Shown here: positions 16,970-25,510 of the stretch, in pieces | How the letters are laid out: each line of letters begins with the position of its first letter | How positions within the stretch are numbered: position 1 is the stretch's first letter | Assembly (NCBI GenBank): GCA_034004605.1 | Contig: JAVEWJ010000001.1 | Span: 310,001-374,000, forward strand | Length of the DNA stretch: 64,000 bases | Direction: 5' to 3' | Origin: JAVEWJ01 sp034004605 | GTDB taxonomy: Bacteria; Patescibacteriota; Gracilibacteria; UBA1369; LOWO2-01-FULL-3 | Notes under the pieces: model-generated | Seen by the model: the letters and a program-made list of their open reading frames with translations, nothing else | Told to the model about the DNA's origin: nothing | Databases searched by the model: none | Translations under genes and position numbers: made by a program

Positions 16970-18829
16970 ATGGCCCATTTATGGGATAAAATCAGGCATT
17001 CGGGTGATAAAACTTATGTTTTTGCCGTGCTTGGGGGGGCTTCTTTTGTCCTTGGGTTTTTGGCTTTTGTGTATCTTTTTTTTCCACTTAAGAGCGTGTT
17101 TTCAGATACTCCGGCATTTTCGATGTTTCCAAAAACAGCTTTGAATCAAACGACTCCTCGTTTTCAATCATCTTTCTTTTATGGAACAGTGGTTGATCCA
17201 ACGGGGACGATTTCTCATAATTTGATTATCAACGATTCTTTGATTATGACGAATGTTGATTCAACAAGGACTGTAAGCGTCTCTTTGGCTGGGAAAATTC
17301 AGGCGCAGGAAGGATGGTTTGCGTTTTCTGAAAATCCTGTGGTGCTTTTACCCGGACAAACAAAGCAAATCGATTTTATCATAAATATTCCTTCAGGAGT
17401 GTGTTCAAAACTTTGGGAGGCTTATATTATCGGAGCATTGAGTGATTATACGGGCATGCCGACTTCAACCGGAATGGGAGTGTCTTCTTCAACTGCGATT
17501 GAAGTGTTTTTTAATATCGCCGGTACGACCGCTTGTGTGGGAGGTGAAGTACTTCCCGGACTTGGAGTGCTTCCGACTTATACTCCTCTCCCAACGTTTC
17601 AAGGAACTGTACCTGTAATGACTAGTGGAGGTGGTGGAACGGTTACGCCGCCTACTCCTACAGAAAGTCTTTGTGAAAATGGACTTGATGATGATGGTGA
17701 CGGTCTTATTGATTGTGCGGATCCTGATTGTGCTTCCAGGTCTTATTGTCAAATTCTTCCTGAAATTTGTAATGATGGACTTGATAATGATAAAAATGGC
17801 TTAATTGATTGTGCAGATCCTGTTTGTTTCGGAAATTCTTATTGTACGACTACCGAACAAGTTTGTGATGATTTAATCGATAACGATTCGGATGGATTTG
17901 TGGATTGTGCGGATAGCGATTGTGCCGGAAATCCAGTTTGTGTCGTTATTCCTGAGGCGATTTGTAATGATTTAATCGATAATGATTCGGATGGATTTGT
18001 GGATTGTGCGGATAGCGATTGTGCCGGAAATCCGGTCTGTGTCGTTCTTCCTGAGGCGATTTGTAATGATTTAATCGATAACGATTCGGATGGATTTGTG
18101 GATTGTGCGGATAGCGATTGTGCTGCAGATCCTGCTTGTTTAGTTGGACCGGAGATTTGTGATAACGGAATTGACGATGACGCAGATACTTTTATTGATT
18201 GTGCGGATAGCGATTGTGCTGCGTTTCCTGCTTGTATACTTGGGCCGGAGCTTATTTGTGATGACACAATAGATAATGATTTAGATAGTGATATCGATTG
18301 TGCGGATTTGGACTGTGCGACTGATCCTGTTTGTTTGCCTTCGATGTTTACCGTTCTTGCTTATCCTGAAAAAAGAGTCGCAAAAACCGATGGAAATTTT
18401 TCGACAAGAGGTTCTTTGAATTTTACCGGTATTGGCGGCGATGATTTTGTTTTATCTGTTCCAACGGGGGATAGCGGTTTCGGACAGATTGAAAATACTA
18501 CTGTTCCAGCTGGTTGGTACAAAGTGTCTTTTAAAGGACTTTCTCATTTGACGAAGTTTTTGAAAAATTCGGATTTGTCTCAGCAGTCTATTCAAATTCT
18601 TGAAAACACTGATTATGATTTTGATTTTACTTTGTTTGATCCGCTTTTCCTTTTGGCCGGAGATACGGCACTTGGGAAAGATGATTTTGTGAACTCAATG
18701 GATATTTCGGCTAGTGTGAGGGCTCTATATCAAAACGAAGAACATGGTGATTTGAATAAGGATGGAGCTGTGAACGCGCTTGATTTAGGCATTCTTTTCT
18801 TTAATTTATATAAATCCGGTGAAAAATAA
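16970..18829 (+). CDS. DUF916-like, Cys/Asp repeat, dockerin surface protein
   Basis: 619 residues. A membrane helix or long signal at about 18-38 precedes a DUF916-like domain at about 48-200 (VVLLPGQTKQIDFIINIPSG). Residues about 233-457 hold seven MopE-like units of the form C-x-D/N-x-x-D-N-D-x-D-G-x-x-D-C-x-D-x-D-C...C, rich in Asp and paired Cys, which probably bind Ca2+ and are disulfide-locked. A beta domain (458-555; VPAGWYKVSFKGLSHL) precedes a type-I-like dockerin at about 565-617 with two Ca2+ loops (the second is GDLNKDGAVNALDLGILF). The next gene encodes a cohesin, so the pair probably dock to each other. Confidence 0.8.
   Translation: MAHLWDKIRHSGDKTYVFAVLGGASFVLGFLAFVYLFFPLKSVFSDTPAFSMFPKTALNQTTPRFQSSFFYGTVVDPTGTISHNLIINDSLIMTNVDSTRTVSVSLAGKIQAQEGWFAFSENPVVLLPGQTKQIDFIINIPSGVCSKLWEAYIIGALSDYTGMPTSTGMGVSSSTAIEVFFNIAGTTACVGGEVLPGLGVLPTYTPLPTFQGTVPVMTSGGGGTVTPPTPTESLCENGLDDDGDGLIDCADPDCASRSYCQILPEICNDGLDNDKNGLIDCADPVCFGNSYCTTTEQVCDDLIDNDSDGFVDCADSDCAGNPVCVVIPEAICNDLIDNDSDGFVDCADSDCAGNPVCVVLPEAICNDLIDNDSDGFVDCADSDCAADPACLVGPEICDNGIDDDADTFIDCADSDCAAFPACILGPELICDDTIDNDLDSDIDCADLDCATDPVCLPSMFTVLAYPEKRVAKTDGNFSTRGSLNFTGIGGDDFVLSVPTGDSGFGQIENTTVPAGWYKVSFKGLSHLTKFLKNSDLSQQSIQILENTDYDFDFTLFDPLFLLAGDTALGKDDFVNSMDISASVRALYQNEEHGDLNKDGAVNALDLGILFFNLYKSGEK
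17862..18158 (+). repeat. three near-identical 99-bp tandem repeats inside the dockerin gene
   Basis: TTTAATCGAT recurs at 17872, 17971 and 18070, a 99-base period equal to 33 codons. The copies differ at only a few positions, whereas the four flanking protein repeats are diverged at DNA level. This suggests recent duplication or gene conversion and possible copy-number variation. Confidence 0.85.
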
Positions 18830-18839
18830 CCTTAAAAAT

Positions 18840-21647
18840 ATGAATATGTTCCTTAAAAAATTAGTTTTTCCCTTAATGGGATTTGCTTTGTTTGTTTTTG
18901 CATCAAATGATGTCTTTGCAGCAAGGTTTTTTCTTTCTCCTTCAACAAGTGAGCTTTATTCAGGTTGTGAATCGGCTGTGAATATAATGATCGATACGGA
19001 AGGAGCCGAGTCTACGGCAGCTGATGCGATTATTGATTACAATCCGGCGGAGATTGAAATCGTTGATCAAAATTTGTCAGTTCCGGGAATTCAGGTGAGA
19101 ACCGGTACCGTTTATGAATTTTATCCGGGAAATAAAGCTGAAAGTGGAAGAATTTATCTTACTGGTGGAAGCATTATGTCGAATTACAAAACGGGGGGAA
19201 GTCCTGAAATTTATGGTTCAATTATTTTGAAAAATAAACCCGGAGTTGTGAGTTCTTCTTTAAATTTTTATTATTTGGGAAGCTCTACTGTGGATTCAAA
19301 TATTTCTGATCCAAGTGGTGCTGTTGATTTATTAAATTCTGTGGCGGGTGCGTCTTTTACTTTTGTAGATAGAGGATATTGCGGTTCGGATATAATAGCT
19401 CCGGTTGTCTCAAATGTAAAACCTTTGCCAAATTCAAAGGGTAATCCTTTAAATTCTAATATTTCATTTGATATTTCAGACAATCTTTCGGGTGTAAAGC
19501 TTTCGAGTGTTCGCGTGAATATTGATGGCGTTGACTATGTATCTGGAGGGGCTGGATTTTCTTCTCCCGGTGATAAAATGAAATATTCAATTACCATTGA
19601 TCCGACTGTGGATTTTTTGGTGGATACACAAGTGAGGGTAACGATATATGCGGAGGATAATGCCGGAAATGGAATGATTCCTTATGTTTTTACATTTAAT
19701 GAACCTATTCTTGATGAAGTCGGTCCTTATGTGGTAAATGCTCTTCCAACAAATGGTTCCACCGGTAATCCTTTGGAATCAAATATTACATTTTATATTG
19801 AAGATGATATGTCCGGGGTGGATCGTTCTACCTTGGTCGTTCGAATTGACGGAAAAGAATATATAGATACAGATTCATCAGTGATTATTACAGGTCCTGT
19901 TACGAATTTTTTTGTGACGGTGAATCCTGATGATGATTTTTTGCCTGATACAAAAGTGGAAGTGGAAATTGATGCGGAAGATTTGAAAGGAAATCCCATG
20001 AAGACTTTTAAGTATTCGTTTAATCAACCTGTTGCGGATACCCAGCCACCTTATGTTGTGAATGCGAAGCCTACAAATGGGTCAAGAAAAGTACCTTTAA
20101 ATTCAAATGTGAGCTTTAATATTCGAGATAATGTTTCGGGTGTGGATATTGATACCGTGAGTGTGGAAATAGAAGGAGAGATATATATGAAAGATGATTT
20201 TTTTCAATTAACCGGTTCAAAGGCTGATTATTCAATAGTAATTGATCCCGTTTCAGATTTTCCTGAGGGAAAGGAGATTACGGTAAAGGTGAATGGTAAG
20301 GATTTTAGAGGAAACGCAATAAATCCGCCTTATGTTTATAAATTTAATAGGCCGGCTGTTTGCGGGGATAAGCTTGTGGAAGAGGATTTTGGTGAACAAT
20401 GTGAGCTTCCTGGAACGCCCGGTTGTGATGAAAATTGTCAGTGGGCTGCTTGTACAATTCCGGAAATTCCTGCTTGTGGAAATCGAATTGTTGAAGAGGG
20501 GGAGGCTTGTGAACCGCCCGGAGTAGGGCTTTGTGCTTTGGATTGTTCTCTTTCTTCTTTGCCTGTTGAGACTCCGTTAACTGAAGTTTTTGATCCTGTT
20601 GAAACGGTGAATATGTATACCGGTTTTTTGGGAGTTGACACTGAGCAACAAGAAATTCTTCGTGAAATGGTGAAAGATAGTGATAACGATGGGCTTCCAG
20701 ATCAGGTTGAAATCTTAAAGGGGACTAATCCAAACAGTGTGGATAGTGATAATGATGGGGTAAATGATATGGAAGAGCTTCTTGATTATGGCACTAATCC
20801 GAATGTGTTTGATGCGGAATTTTTGAGTAAACTTAAGATTGTAAGTCCTGAAGATAAATCTAAAACGGGAAATGGAAGGCTTTTTGTGAGAGGAATAAGT
20901 GAAGAACTTAGAAATGTGAAAGTGACAGCGACTTCTTTAATTGGTGAAAAATTTGATTTGGGGACTGTTTTGGCTTCAGATAATGGAAAATTTGCGCTTG
21001 CTTCGGAAACAGTACTTGAGCCTGGAGAATATTTGTTGATTGCGGAAAATTTTAATGATGACGGTTCGGTTTATGATACTTCGGATGCGGTGGAAGTGTT
21101 TATTGATCCAATGCTTGCGATACCTGCGCCAAAGGTGAGATCAATCAATAATATTGAGGTGAAACTTGGAGAAATACCAAGAGTGCCTGATTTTCAGCCA
21201 ATGGTAGCGGGAACTGCAGATTCAGGGTCTCAGGTAGTATCTGTTTTTGAAAGTTCGATTTTTTCTTCTACAATAGTTTCAGATGCGGCTTCGGGATTCT
21301 TTACGGTATTTGCTCCAAGACCGCTTGAACTTGGTGATCATAAGGTTACTGTGTATTCTGTGAGTGCAGATGGGGTGATTTCAGAGGCAAATACTGTGAA
21401 TTTTGAGGTTATTGAAAAAGTATCGATGATTAAGTCTTTTCCTTGGTGGTTTTGGATAATTTGGATTTTGCTATTAATACTTTTGATTGTAATCGGGTAT
21501 CTATATTACAAAAAACGAAAAAAACAGGAAGAAATTGATTATATGAAAAAACTTGTAGCACCTGTATTTGAGCAAAAAGTGGAGTCTGAAATTAAAAAGG
21601 AACTTGGAGATAAGGCTGAAAAATCGGATGATTTGTTTCAGAGATAG
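18840..21647 (+). CDS. membrane-anchored cohesin / Ig-like / TSP3 protein (scaffoldin-like)
   Basis: Start taken at ATG 18840, which avoids overlap with the previous gene; GTG 18819 is in frame. Signal peptide to about residue 24 (VFAAR). Domains in order: cohesin-like at about 25-172 (FFLSPSTSELYSGCES; AIIDYNPAEIEIVD; SGRIYLTGG); three similar Ig-like domains at about 184-505, each with PLNSNISF/IxDxxSGVD; a Cys-rich segment at 506-575; thrombospondin-type-3 Ca2+ repeats at about 608-660 (DSDNDGLPDQVE; DSDNDGVNDMEE); two more beta domains; a transmembrane helix at about 864-889; and a charged tail. It matches a cell-anchored scaffoldin that would hold the dockerin protein encoded just upstream. 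Confidence 0.8.
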   Translation: MNMFLKKLVFPLMGFALFVFASNDVFAARFFLSPSTSELYSGCESAVNIMIDTEGAESTAADAIIDYNPAEIEIVDQNLSVPGIQVRTGTVYEFYPGNKAESGRIYLTGGSIMSNYKTGGSPEIYGSIILKNKPGVVSSSLNFYYLGSSTVDSNISDPSGAVDLLNSVAGASFTFVDRGYCGSDIIAPVVSNVKPLPNSKGNPLNSNISFDISDNLSGVKLSSVRVNIDGVDYVSGGAGFSSPGDKMKYSITIDPTVDFLVDTQVRVTIYAEDNAGNGMIPYVFTFNEPILDEVGPYVVNALPTNGSTGNPLESNITFYIEDDMSGVDRSTLVVRIDGKEYIDTDSSVIITGPVTNFFVTVNPDDDFLPDTKVEVEIDAEDLKGNPMKTFKYSFNQPVADTQPPYVVNAKPTNGSRKVPLNSNVSFNIRDNVSGVDIDTVSVEIEGEIYMKDDFFQLTGSKADYSIVIDPVSDFPEGKEITVKVNGKDFRGNAINPPYVYKFNRPAVCGDKLVEEDFGEQCELPGTPGCDENCQWAACTIPEIPACGNRIVEEGEACEPPGVGLCALDCSLSSLPVETPLTEVFDPVETVNMYTGFLGVDTEQQEILREMVKDSDNDGLPDQVEILKGTNPNSVDSDNDGVNDMEELLDYGTNPNVFDAEFLSKLKIVSPEDKSKTGNGRLFVRGISEELRNVKVTATSLIGEKFDLGTVLASDNGKFALASETVLEPGEYLLIAENFNDDGSVYDTSDAVEVFIDPMLAIPAPKVRSINNIEVKLGEIPRVPDFQPMVAGTADSGSQVVSVFESSIFSSTIVSDAASGFFTVFAPRPLELGDHKVTVYSVSADGVISEANTVNFEVIEKVSMIKSFPWWFWIIWILLLILLIVIGYLYYKKRKKQEEIDYMKKLVAPVFEQKVESEIKKELGDKAEKSDDLFQR

Positions 21648-21733
21648 AAATTTGATAGTCTTGATGGGATTTATTAATCAATACTATCATCAAAAAAGAT
21701 ATTTACAGAGGAGGGATTACTTTCGATAAGGTT

Positions 21734-22282
21734 TTGCAAGTTTTTCGTTTGTTTTTGCCAAAGAATACCAAGACATTATTGTTTTTAAAAAAATTCTTGG
21801 ATTTTGAAATCGATTCATTTAATGCTTCTTTCAAGCGTGAAATAAAAGGTATTATTCTTGATTTTGATGACTTTATAGCTTTTGAACATGGGAAAATATT
21901 GCCTGAGAATTTTGAATTAATAAAGAAACTTTCCTCAAAGGGAATTAAGTTTGCAATTTTGTCGAATGGCAATGATTTAGCCAGATTTGAAAACCTTCGT
22001 GATTTTGTATCGGTTGTATCAGGCGTAAAGGCGAAGCCCTCCAAGGAATCTTTTGAGAAAGCAATTGTGGCTTTGGGCTTCTCAAAAAGAAATGTAATTA
22101 TGATGGGGGATAATTATTTGACCGATGGCGGATGTATTTCTGCAGGAATTGATTTTGTTCACATCGAGCCTATTTACTTTTCGGGTTTACATTTTTTGAA
22201 AAAAATAAAAAAAACACCTTATCGCTTAATTAAGCGATTTTTTGTATTGTGGGCTAAACTATGTAATAAAATTTTCTTTTGA
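21734..22282 (+). CDS. YqeG-like HAD superfamily phosphatase
   Basis: 182 residues with TTG start at 21734; the start is supported by the YqeG-like opening QVFRLFLPKN. HAD motif I is atypical, IILDFDDFIAF (D-x-D-D-F), then AILSNGND (motif II), a Lys in KAKPSKESF and MMGDNYLTDGG (motif IV). The YqeG family contains phosphatidylglycerophosphate-type phosphatases. Here the next genes are a UbiA-like prenyltransferase, a small flippase and an epimerase. It may therefore dephosphorylate a lipid-linked phosphosugar, as the decaprenyl-phosphoribose pathway requires; that is inference. An AGGAGG at 21709-21714 lies 19 bases upstream, too far for a normal ribosome site. Confidence 0.65.
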   Translation: MQVFRLFLPKNTKTLLFLKKFLDFEIDSFNASFKREIKGIILDFDDFIAFEHGKILPENFELIKKLSSKGIKFAILSNGNDLARFENLRDFVSVVSGVKAKPSKESFEKAIVALGFSKRNVIMMGDNYLTDGGCISAGIDFVHIEPIYFSGLHFLKKIKKTPYRLIKRFFVLWAKLCNKIFF

Positions 22283-22331
22283 AATTATTTATTATTCACT
22301 ATACTTCCGTGTGCTTTATTTAATATTCATC

Positions 22332-23186
22332 GTGATCAATTATCTTCGCTTGCTTCGTGTAAACCATTGGATTAAAAATGTACTTATTTTCGCCCCTTTG
22401 TTTTTTGCCGGTGGCTTTTTTGACCCGGAAAATTTTCAAAAGTCGCTTGTTGTTTTTGGTGTTTTTAGTCTTTTGGCTTCCATGGTTTATATTATTAACG
22501 ATATCGTAGATTTAAAAAGCGACCAAAATCATCCAAAGAAAAAAAATCGTCCTCTTGCTTCAGGGAAAATTTCTATTTTTTCGGCTACTTTGTTTCTAGT
22601 GTTTTTGTCAGGTTTTGTTATCGTGTCCAATTTTTATTTGTTTATAAACGATTTTTTTTCGTGGAAAGTCCTTTTTGTTTTATCTTTGTATCTTGTTATG
22701 AATTTATTATATTCGTTTAAGTTGAAGCAAATTCCAGTTGTTGAAATTATGGTTGTCGCTTTTTTTTATTTGATTAGAGTGTATGTGGGTGCTGAGGCTG
22801 TTGGTGTAATGCTCTCGCATTGGATTATTATTTGTACTTTTTTTATCGCTTTGTTTTTAACCGTTGCAAAACGTCGTTCTGAACTTGTGGATAATTCCAG
22901 TCGTAGTGTACTTTCAAAATATTCCATTTCGATGCTTGATTTTTATTTGATTGTGTCGGTCTCTTTGGCGATTTTGTCTTATACTTTGTTTGCTTCGCTT
23001 TCCGGAGTTAAGTATTTGTTGTATTCGTTTTTGATAGTTTGTTTTGCTCTTTTTCGATATGTTTTTTTGATATATTCAGGAGTGAACACTGAAAATCCTG
23101 AGAAATTGTTGTTTAAGGATTTTTGGCTTGTGCTCTCGTTTTTTGTTTGGTGTATATTTTTGTTGGCGTCTTATTATTTGAATTAA
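22332..23186 (+). CDS. UbiA-family polyprenyl-phosphate (phosphoribosyl)transferase-like membrane protein
   Basis: About 285 residues from GTG 22332 (V-INYLRLLRVNHWIKN), chosen because the upstream ATG at 22242 lies inside the preceding gene and adds non-family residues. The UbiA signature NDIVDLKSDQNHPKKKNRPL (Asp-rich N-D-x-x-D-x-x-x-D) is complete. The opening YLRLLRxxxWIKNxxxFAPLFFAG is the pattern of the decaprenyl-phosphate phosphoribosyltransferase branch rather than quinone enzymes. Eight or nine membrane helices. The likely reaction is transfer of phosphoribose from PRPP to polyprenyl phosphate, making a lipid-linked pentose precursor. The flanking HAD and flippase-like genes agree with this. 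Substrate is inferred. Confidence 0.75.
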   Translation: MINYLRLLRVNHWIKNVLIFAPLFFAGGFFDPENFQKSLVVFGVFSLLASMVYIINDIVDLKSDQNHPKKKNRPLASGKISIFSATLFLVFLSGFVIVSNFYLFINDFFSWKVLFVLSLYLVMNLLYSFKLKQIPVVEIMVVAFFYLIRVYVGAEAVGVMLSHWIIICTFFIALFLTVAKRRSELVDNSSRSVLSKYSISMLDFYLIVSVSLAILSYTLFASLSGVKYLLYSFLIVCFALFRYVFLIYSGVNTENPEKLLFKDFWLVLSFFVWCIFLLASYYLN

Positions 23187-23190
23187 TAAT

Positions 23191-23553
23191 ATGTATTTTA
23201 TTTTTTTGTTTATAGCGCTTTTTTTAAACACTACTGCCAATATTTTTATGAAGTTGGGTGCTATTCGTACAACTTCTTTTTTGGGAGAAGGTGGCGTGTC
23301 TTTGTTTTCAAAATTTTTTAATTTGTATTTTGTTTTGGGAATTGTGTTTTTTGCCTTTAATTTGCTTTTTTATTTTTTGGCTTTGACAAAGGTGAATTTG
23401 TCGGTGGCTTATCCAATAATGACTTCCGGTGCTTTTTTGATTATTTCCGTTTTTTCTTTTTATTATTTGAAAGAACCTTTTGGGCTAGTTCAGATAGTGG
23501 GGCTTGTTCTTATTCTTTCTGGAATTATTTTAGTTTCTAATCCTATAAAATGA
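23191..23553 (+). CDS. small multidrug-resistance/EamA-type transporter, ArnE-like flippase subunit
   Basis: 120 residues, four membrane helices, with the SMR-like pattern LTKVNLSVAYPIMTSGAFLI and a final IVGLVLILSGIILVS. Its length and pattern match ArnE/EmrE-type proteins, some of which flip undecaprenyl-phosphate-linked sugars. It lies between a UbiA-like enzyme and an epimerase, overlapping the latter by 4 bases. Moving a lipid-linked sugar across the membrane is therefore a reasonable guess. A drug exporter is the alternative. Confidence 0.75.
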   Translation: MYFIFLFIALFLNTTANIFMKLGAIRTTSFLGEGGVSLFSKFFNLYFVLGIVFFAFNLLFYFLALTKVNLSVAYPIMTSGAFLIISVFSFYYLKEPFGLVQIVGLVLILSGIILVSNPIK

Positions 23554-24587
23554 ATACTTATTTGATAACCGGCGGTTCCGGTTTTTTGGGAATAAATTTA
23601 GTGAGATATTTGCTTGAACGAGGTCATAAAGTAAGGACTTTTGATCTTCTGGAGTTTGATTATCCGGAGAAGGATAAAGTGGAACATTTTGTCGGGGATA
23701 TCAGGAAAACGGAAGATTTAAAAAAGGCTATGGAAGGCGTGGATATTGTTGTGCATACCGCGGCAGCGCTTCCTTTGTATAAAAAGGAAGATATTTTCAG
23801 CACGGATATTTTAGGTACTGAAAATGTGCTTCAAATGGCCTTTGAAAACGACGTAAAACGAGTAGTTCATATTTCGTCCACTGCCGTATATGGCATTCCG
23901 GATCATCATCCACTTTTGGAAACTGATAAACTTGATGGAGTAGGGCCTTATGGTATTGCAAAAATTGAAGCGGAAAAAAAGTGTGAGGACTTTAGAAAAA
24001 AAGGCTTTACGGTTCCCGTTATTAGACCAAAGACTTTCATTGGAAAGGAGAGGCTAGGTGTTTTTGCTTTGTTTTATGATTGGGCGAAGGATGGAAAAAA
24101 TTTCCCAATGATCGGAAACGGAAAAAACAGATATCAACTTCTTGATGTGGATGATCTTTGTCAGGCGATTTATTTGGCCTCAACCTTGGATGAGAAAATT
24201 GTGAACGATACTTTTAATATTGGGGCGAAAGAATTTTTGACAATGAAAGAGGATTACCAGGCTGTACTTGATAAAGCCGGTTTTGGAAAGAAAGTGATAG
24301 GTTTTCCGGCATGGCCGATGATTTTTGCCCTTCGGTTTCTTGAACTTCTACATCTTTCACCACTGTATAAATGGGTATATGAGACAGCTTCAAAGGATTC
24401 GTTTGTTTCCATTGAGAAAGCTGAAAAAGTTCTTGGATATAAGCCGAAGTTTTCAAATAAAGACGCTTTGGTGAAAAATTTCGAGTGGTATTTGGAAAAT
24501 GTGGAAAAATTTTCGGGAAAAGGTGGAGTGTCTCACCGAGTACCTTGGAAACAGGGTATACTTGGTGTTGTTAAGAGGTTTTTTTAG
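23550..24587 (+). CDS. NAD-dependent sugar epimerase/dehydratase (SDR)
   Basis: 345 residues. N-terminal Rossmann motif TGGSGFLGINL and the catalytic Y-x-x-x-K in YGIAKIEAEKK, with Ser/Thr upstream in VVHISSTAVYG. These mark an extended SDR of the nucleoside-diphosphate-sugar epimerase type. The start overlaps the preceding flippase-like gene by 4 bases, so the two are probably co-translated. The substrate cannot be read. A role in modifying the lipid-linked or nucleotide sugar of this unit fits the context. The end overlaps the convergent next gene by 4 bases. Confidence 0.85.
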   Translation: MNTYLITGGSGFLGINLVRYLLERGHKVRTFDLLEFDYPEKDKVEHFVGDIRKTEDLKKAMEGVDIVVHTAAALPLYKKEDIFSTDILGTENVLQMAFENDVKRVVHISSTAVYGIPDHHPLLETDKLDGVGPYGIAKIEAEKKCEDFRKKGFTVPVIRPKTFIGKERLGVFALFYDWAKDGKNFPMIGNGKNRYQLLDVDDLCQAIYLASTLDEKIVNDTFNIGAKEFLTMKEDYQAVLDKAGFGKKVIGFPAWPMIFALRFLELLHLSPLYKWVYETASKDSFVSIEKAEKVLGYKPKFSNKDALVKNFEWYLENVEKFSGKGGVSHRVPWKQGILGVVKRFF

Positions 24588-25510
24588 GTATTTTTTTGCT
24601 TTATATTTCTCGTTATGTTGATGTACGACCAAGTACCGGTTGTTATTAGAATTAAAGCATTTATGGCTCTTATGATCAATGATGCAAGTACGCTTGTTTC
24701 TGTCGAGATGCTTAATGATTTTGCGGACATGAAATAGAAGGCTTCTGTGATTCCCAGGGAGCCCGGTGTGATGTTTATAAAAGTTGAAAGAGTGTTGATT
24801 AGCGATAAAAATGAACTTTCAAAGTAGGAAATTTTTTCTCCCAGTCCTATGAAAACAAGATAGTTTATTAGAGTGAGAATAAATATATTTAAAAGTGTAA
24901 AAAAACAGATGAGAATCAGTGTTTTCTTGTCTTTTTTTAGTGTATCAAAGCCGTCCATTACATTGTTGAATGTTTTTAATATTCGGAATTCTTTTTTGAA
25001 ACGGAAGTTTGTAAAAATGGAAAATAGTGTAATAAGAAAAATAATTAAAAAGAATGCGAAAAAGTTGCTTACGAATATTTTTTCTTTGATCAAAAAATAT
25101 AAGCTTGCCAAAATTCCGAGGAATGAAATTATTATGAATATAATTACATAGTTTCCAAGGAGGCTTGATGCGAATTTGGAATATGAAAAATTATATTTCT
25201 TTTTTAAATAAAGTGCGCGAAATCCCATCCCCCCACGAAAGGGGGTGATTAAGTTTAGGAAGGAAGTAGATAATGACATTTGAAAGTGTTCTTTGATGTA
25301 TAGATTAAATGGTTTTGTGTATAGGTTTAAGGCAATACCGTTTATATAAAGTGAAATTAATATTAATAATGAAATTGGGATTATGTATATTGGTCGGATA
25401 TCTAGAGAATGTTTAAAAGAGTCAATATTTGTGAAAATATAGATAATTAAAAATACTAAAAAAAATATTGTAAGAATAATTGAAAAATATTTTTTAAAAT
25501 TATCTTTCAT
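24584..25510 (-). CDS. lysylphosphatidylglycerol synthase TM-region/AglD-like membrane protein
   Basis: 308 residues, about eight membrane helices, with the family features SFLNLITPFRGGMGFRALYL near residue 90 and FINITPGSLGITEAF near residue 245. This UPF0104/LPG-synthase TM domain without the soluble aminoacyl-transferase part is typical of proteins in glycan clusters, where flippase or transferase roles have been suggested. It is the last gene of a minus-strand block running from 33863 to 24584. Its start overlaps the GT2 gene by 11 bases. Confidence 0.75.
   Translation of the reverse strand: MKDNFKKYFSIILTIFFLVFLIIYIFTNIDSFKHSLDIRPIYIIPISLLILISLYINGIALNLYTKPFNLYIKEHFQMSLSTSFLNLITPFRGGMGFRALYLKKKYNFSYSKFASSLLGNYVIIFIIISFLGILASLYFLIKEKIFVSNFFAFFLIIFLITLFSIFTNFRFKKEFRILKTFNNVMDGFDTLKKDKKTLILICFFTLLNIFILTLINYLVFIGLGEKISYFESSFLSLINTLSTFINITPGSLGITEAFYFMSAKSLSISTETSVLASLIIRAINALILITTGTWSYINITRNIKQKNT

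Noticed and set aside
17862..18158. CRISPR-like array
   Set aside because: The 99-base period is in frame, codes for a protein repeat and has no spacers.
17839..18267. 142-residue minus-strand open frame
   Set aside because: It is the antisense of the Cys/Asp repeats and owes its openness to their repeated codons; it is low-complexity Ser/Gln with no start context.
21655..21700. Inverted repeat GATAGT...ACTATC before the HAD gene
   Set aside because: Six base pairs with a loop of more than 20 bases and no T-run; too weak to call.
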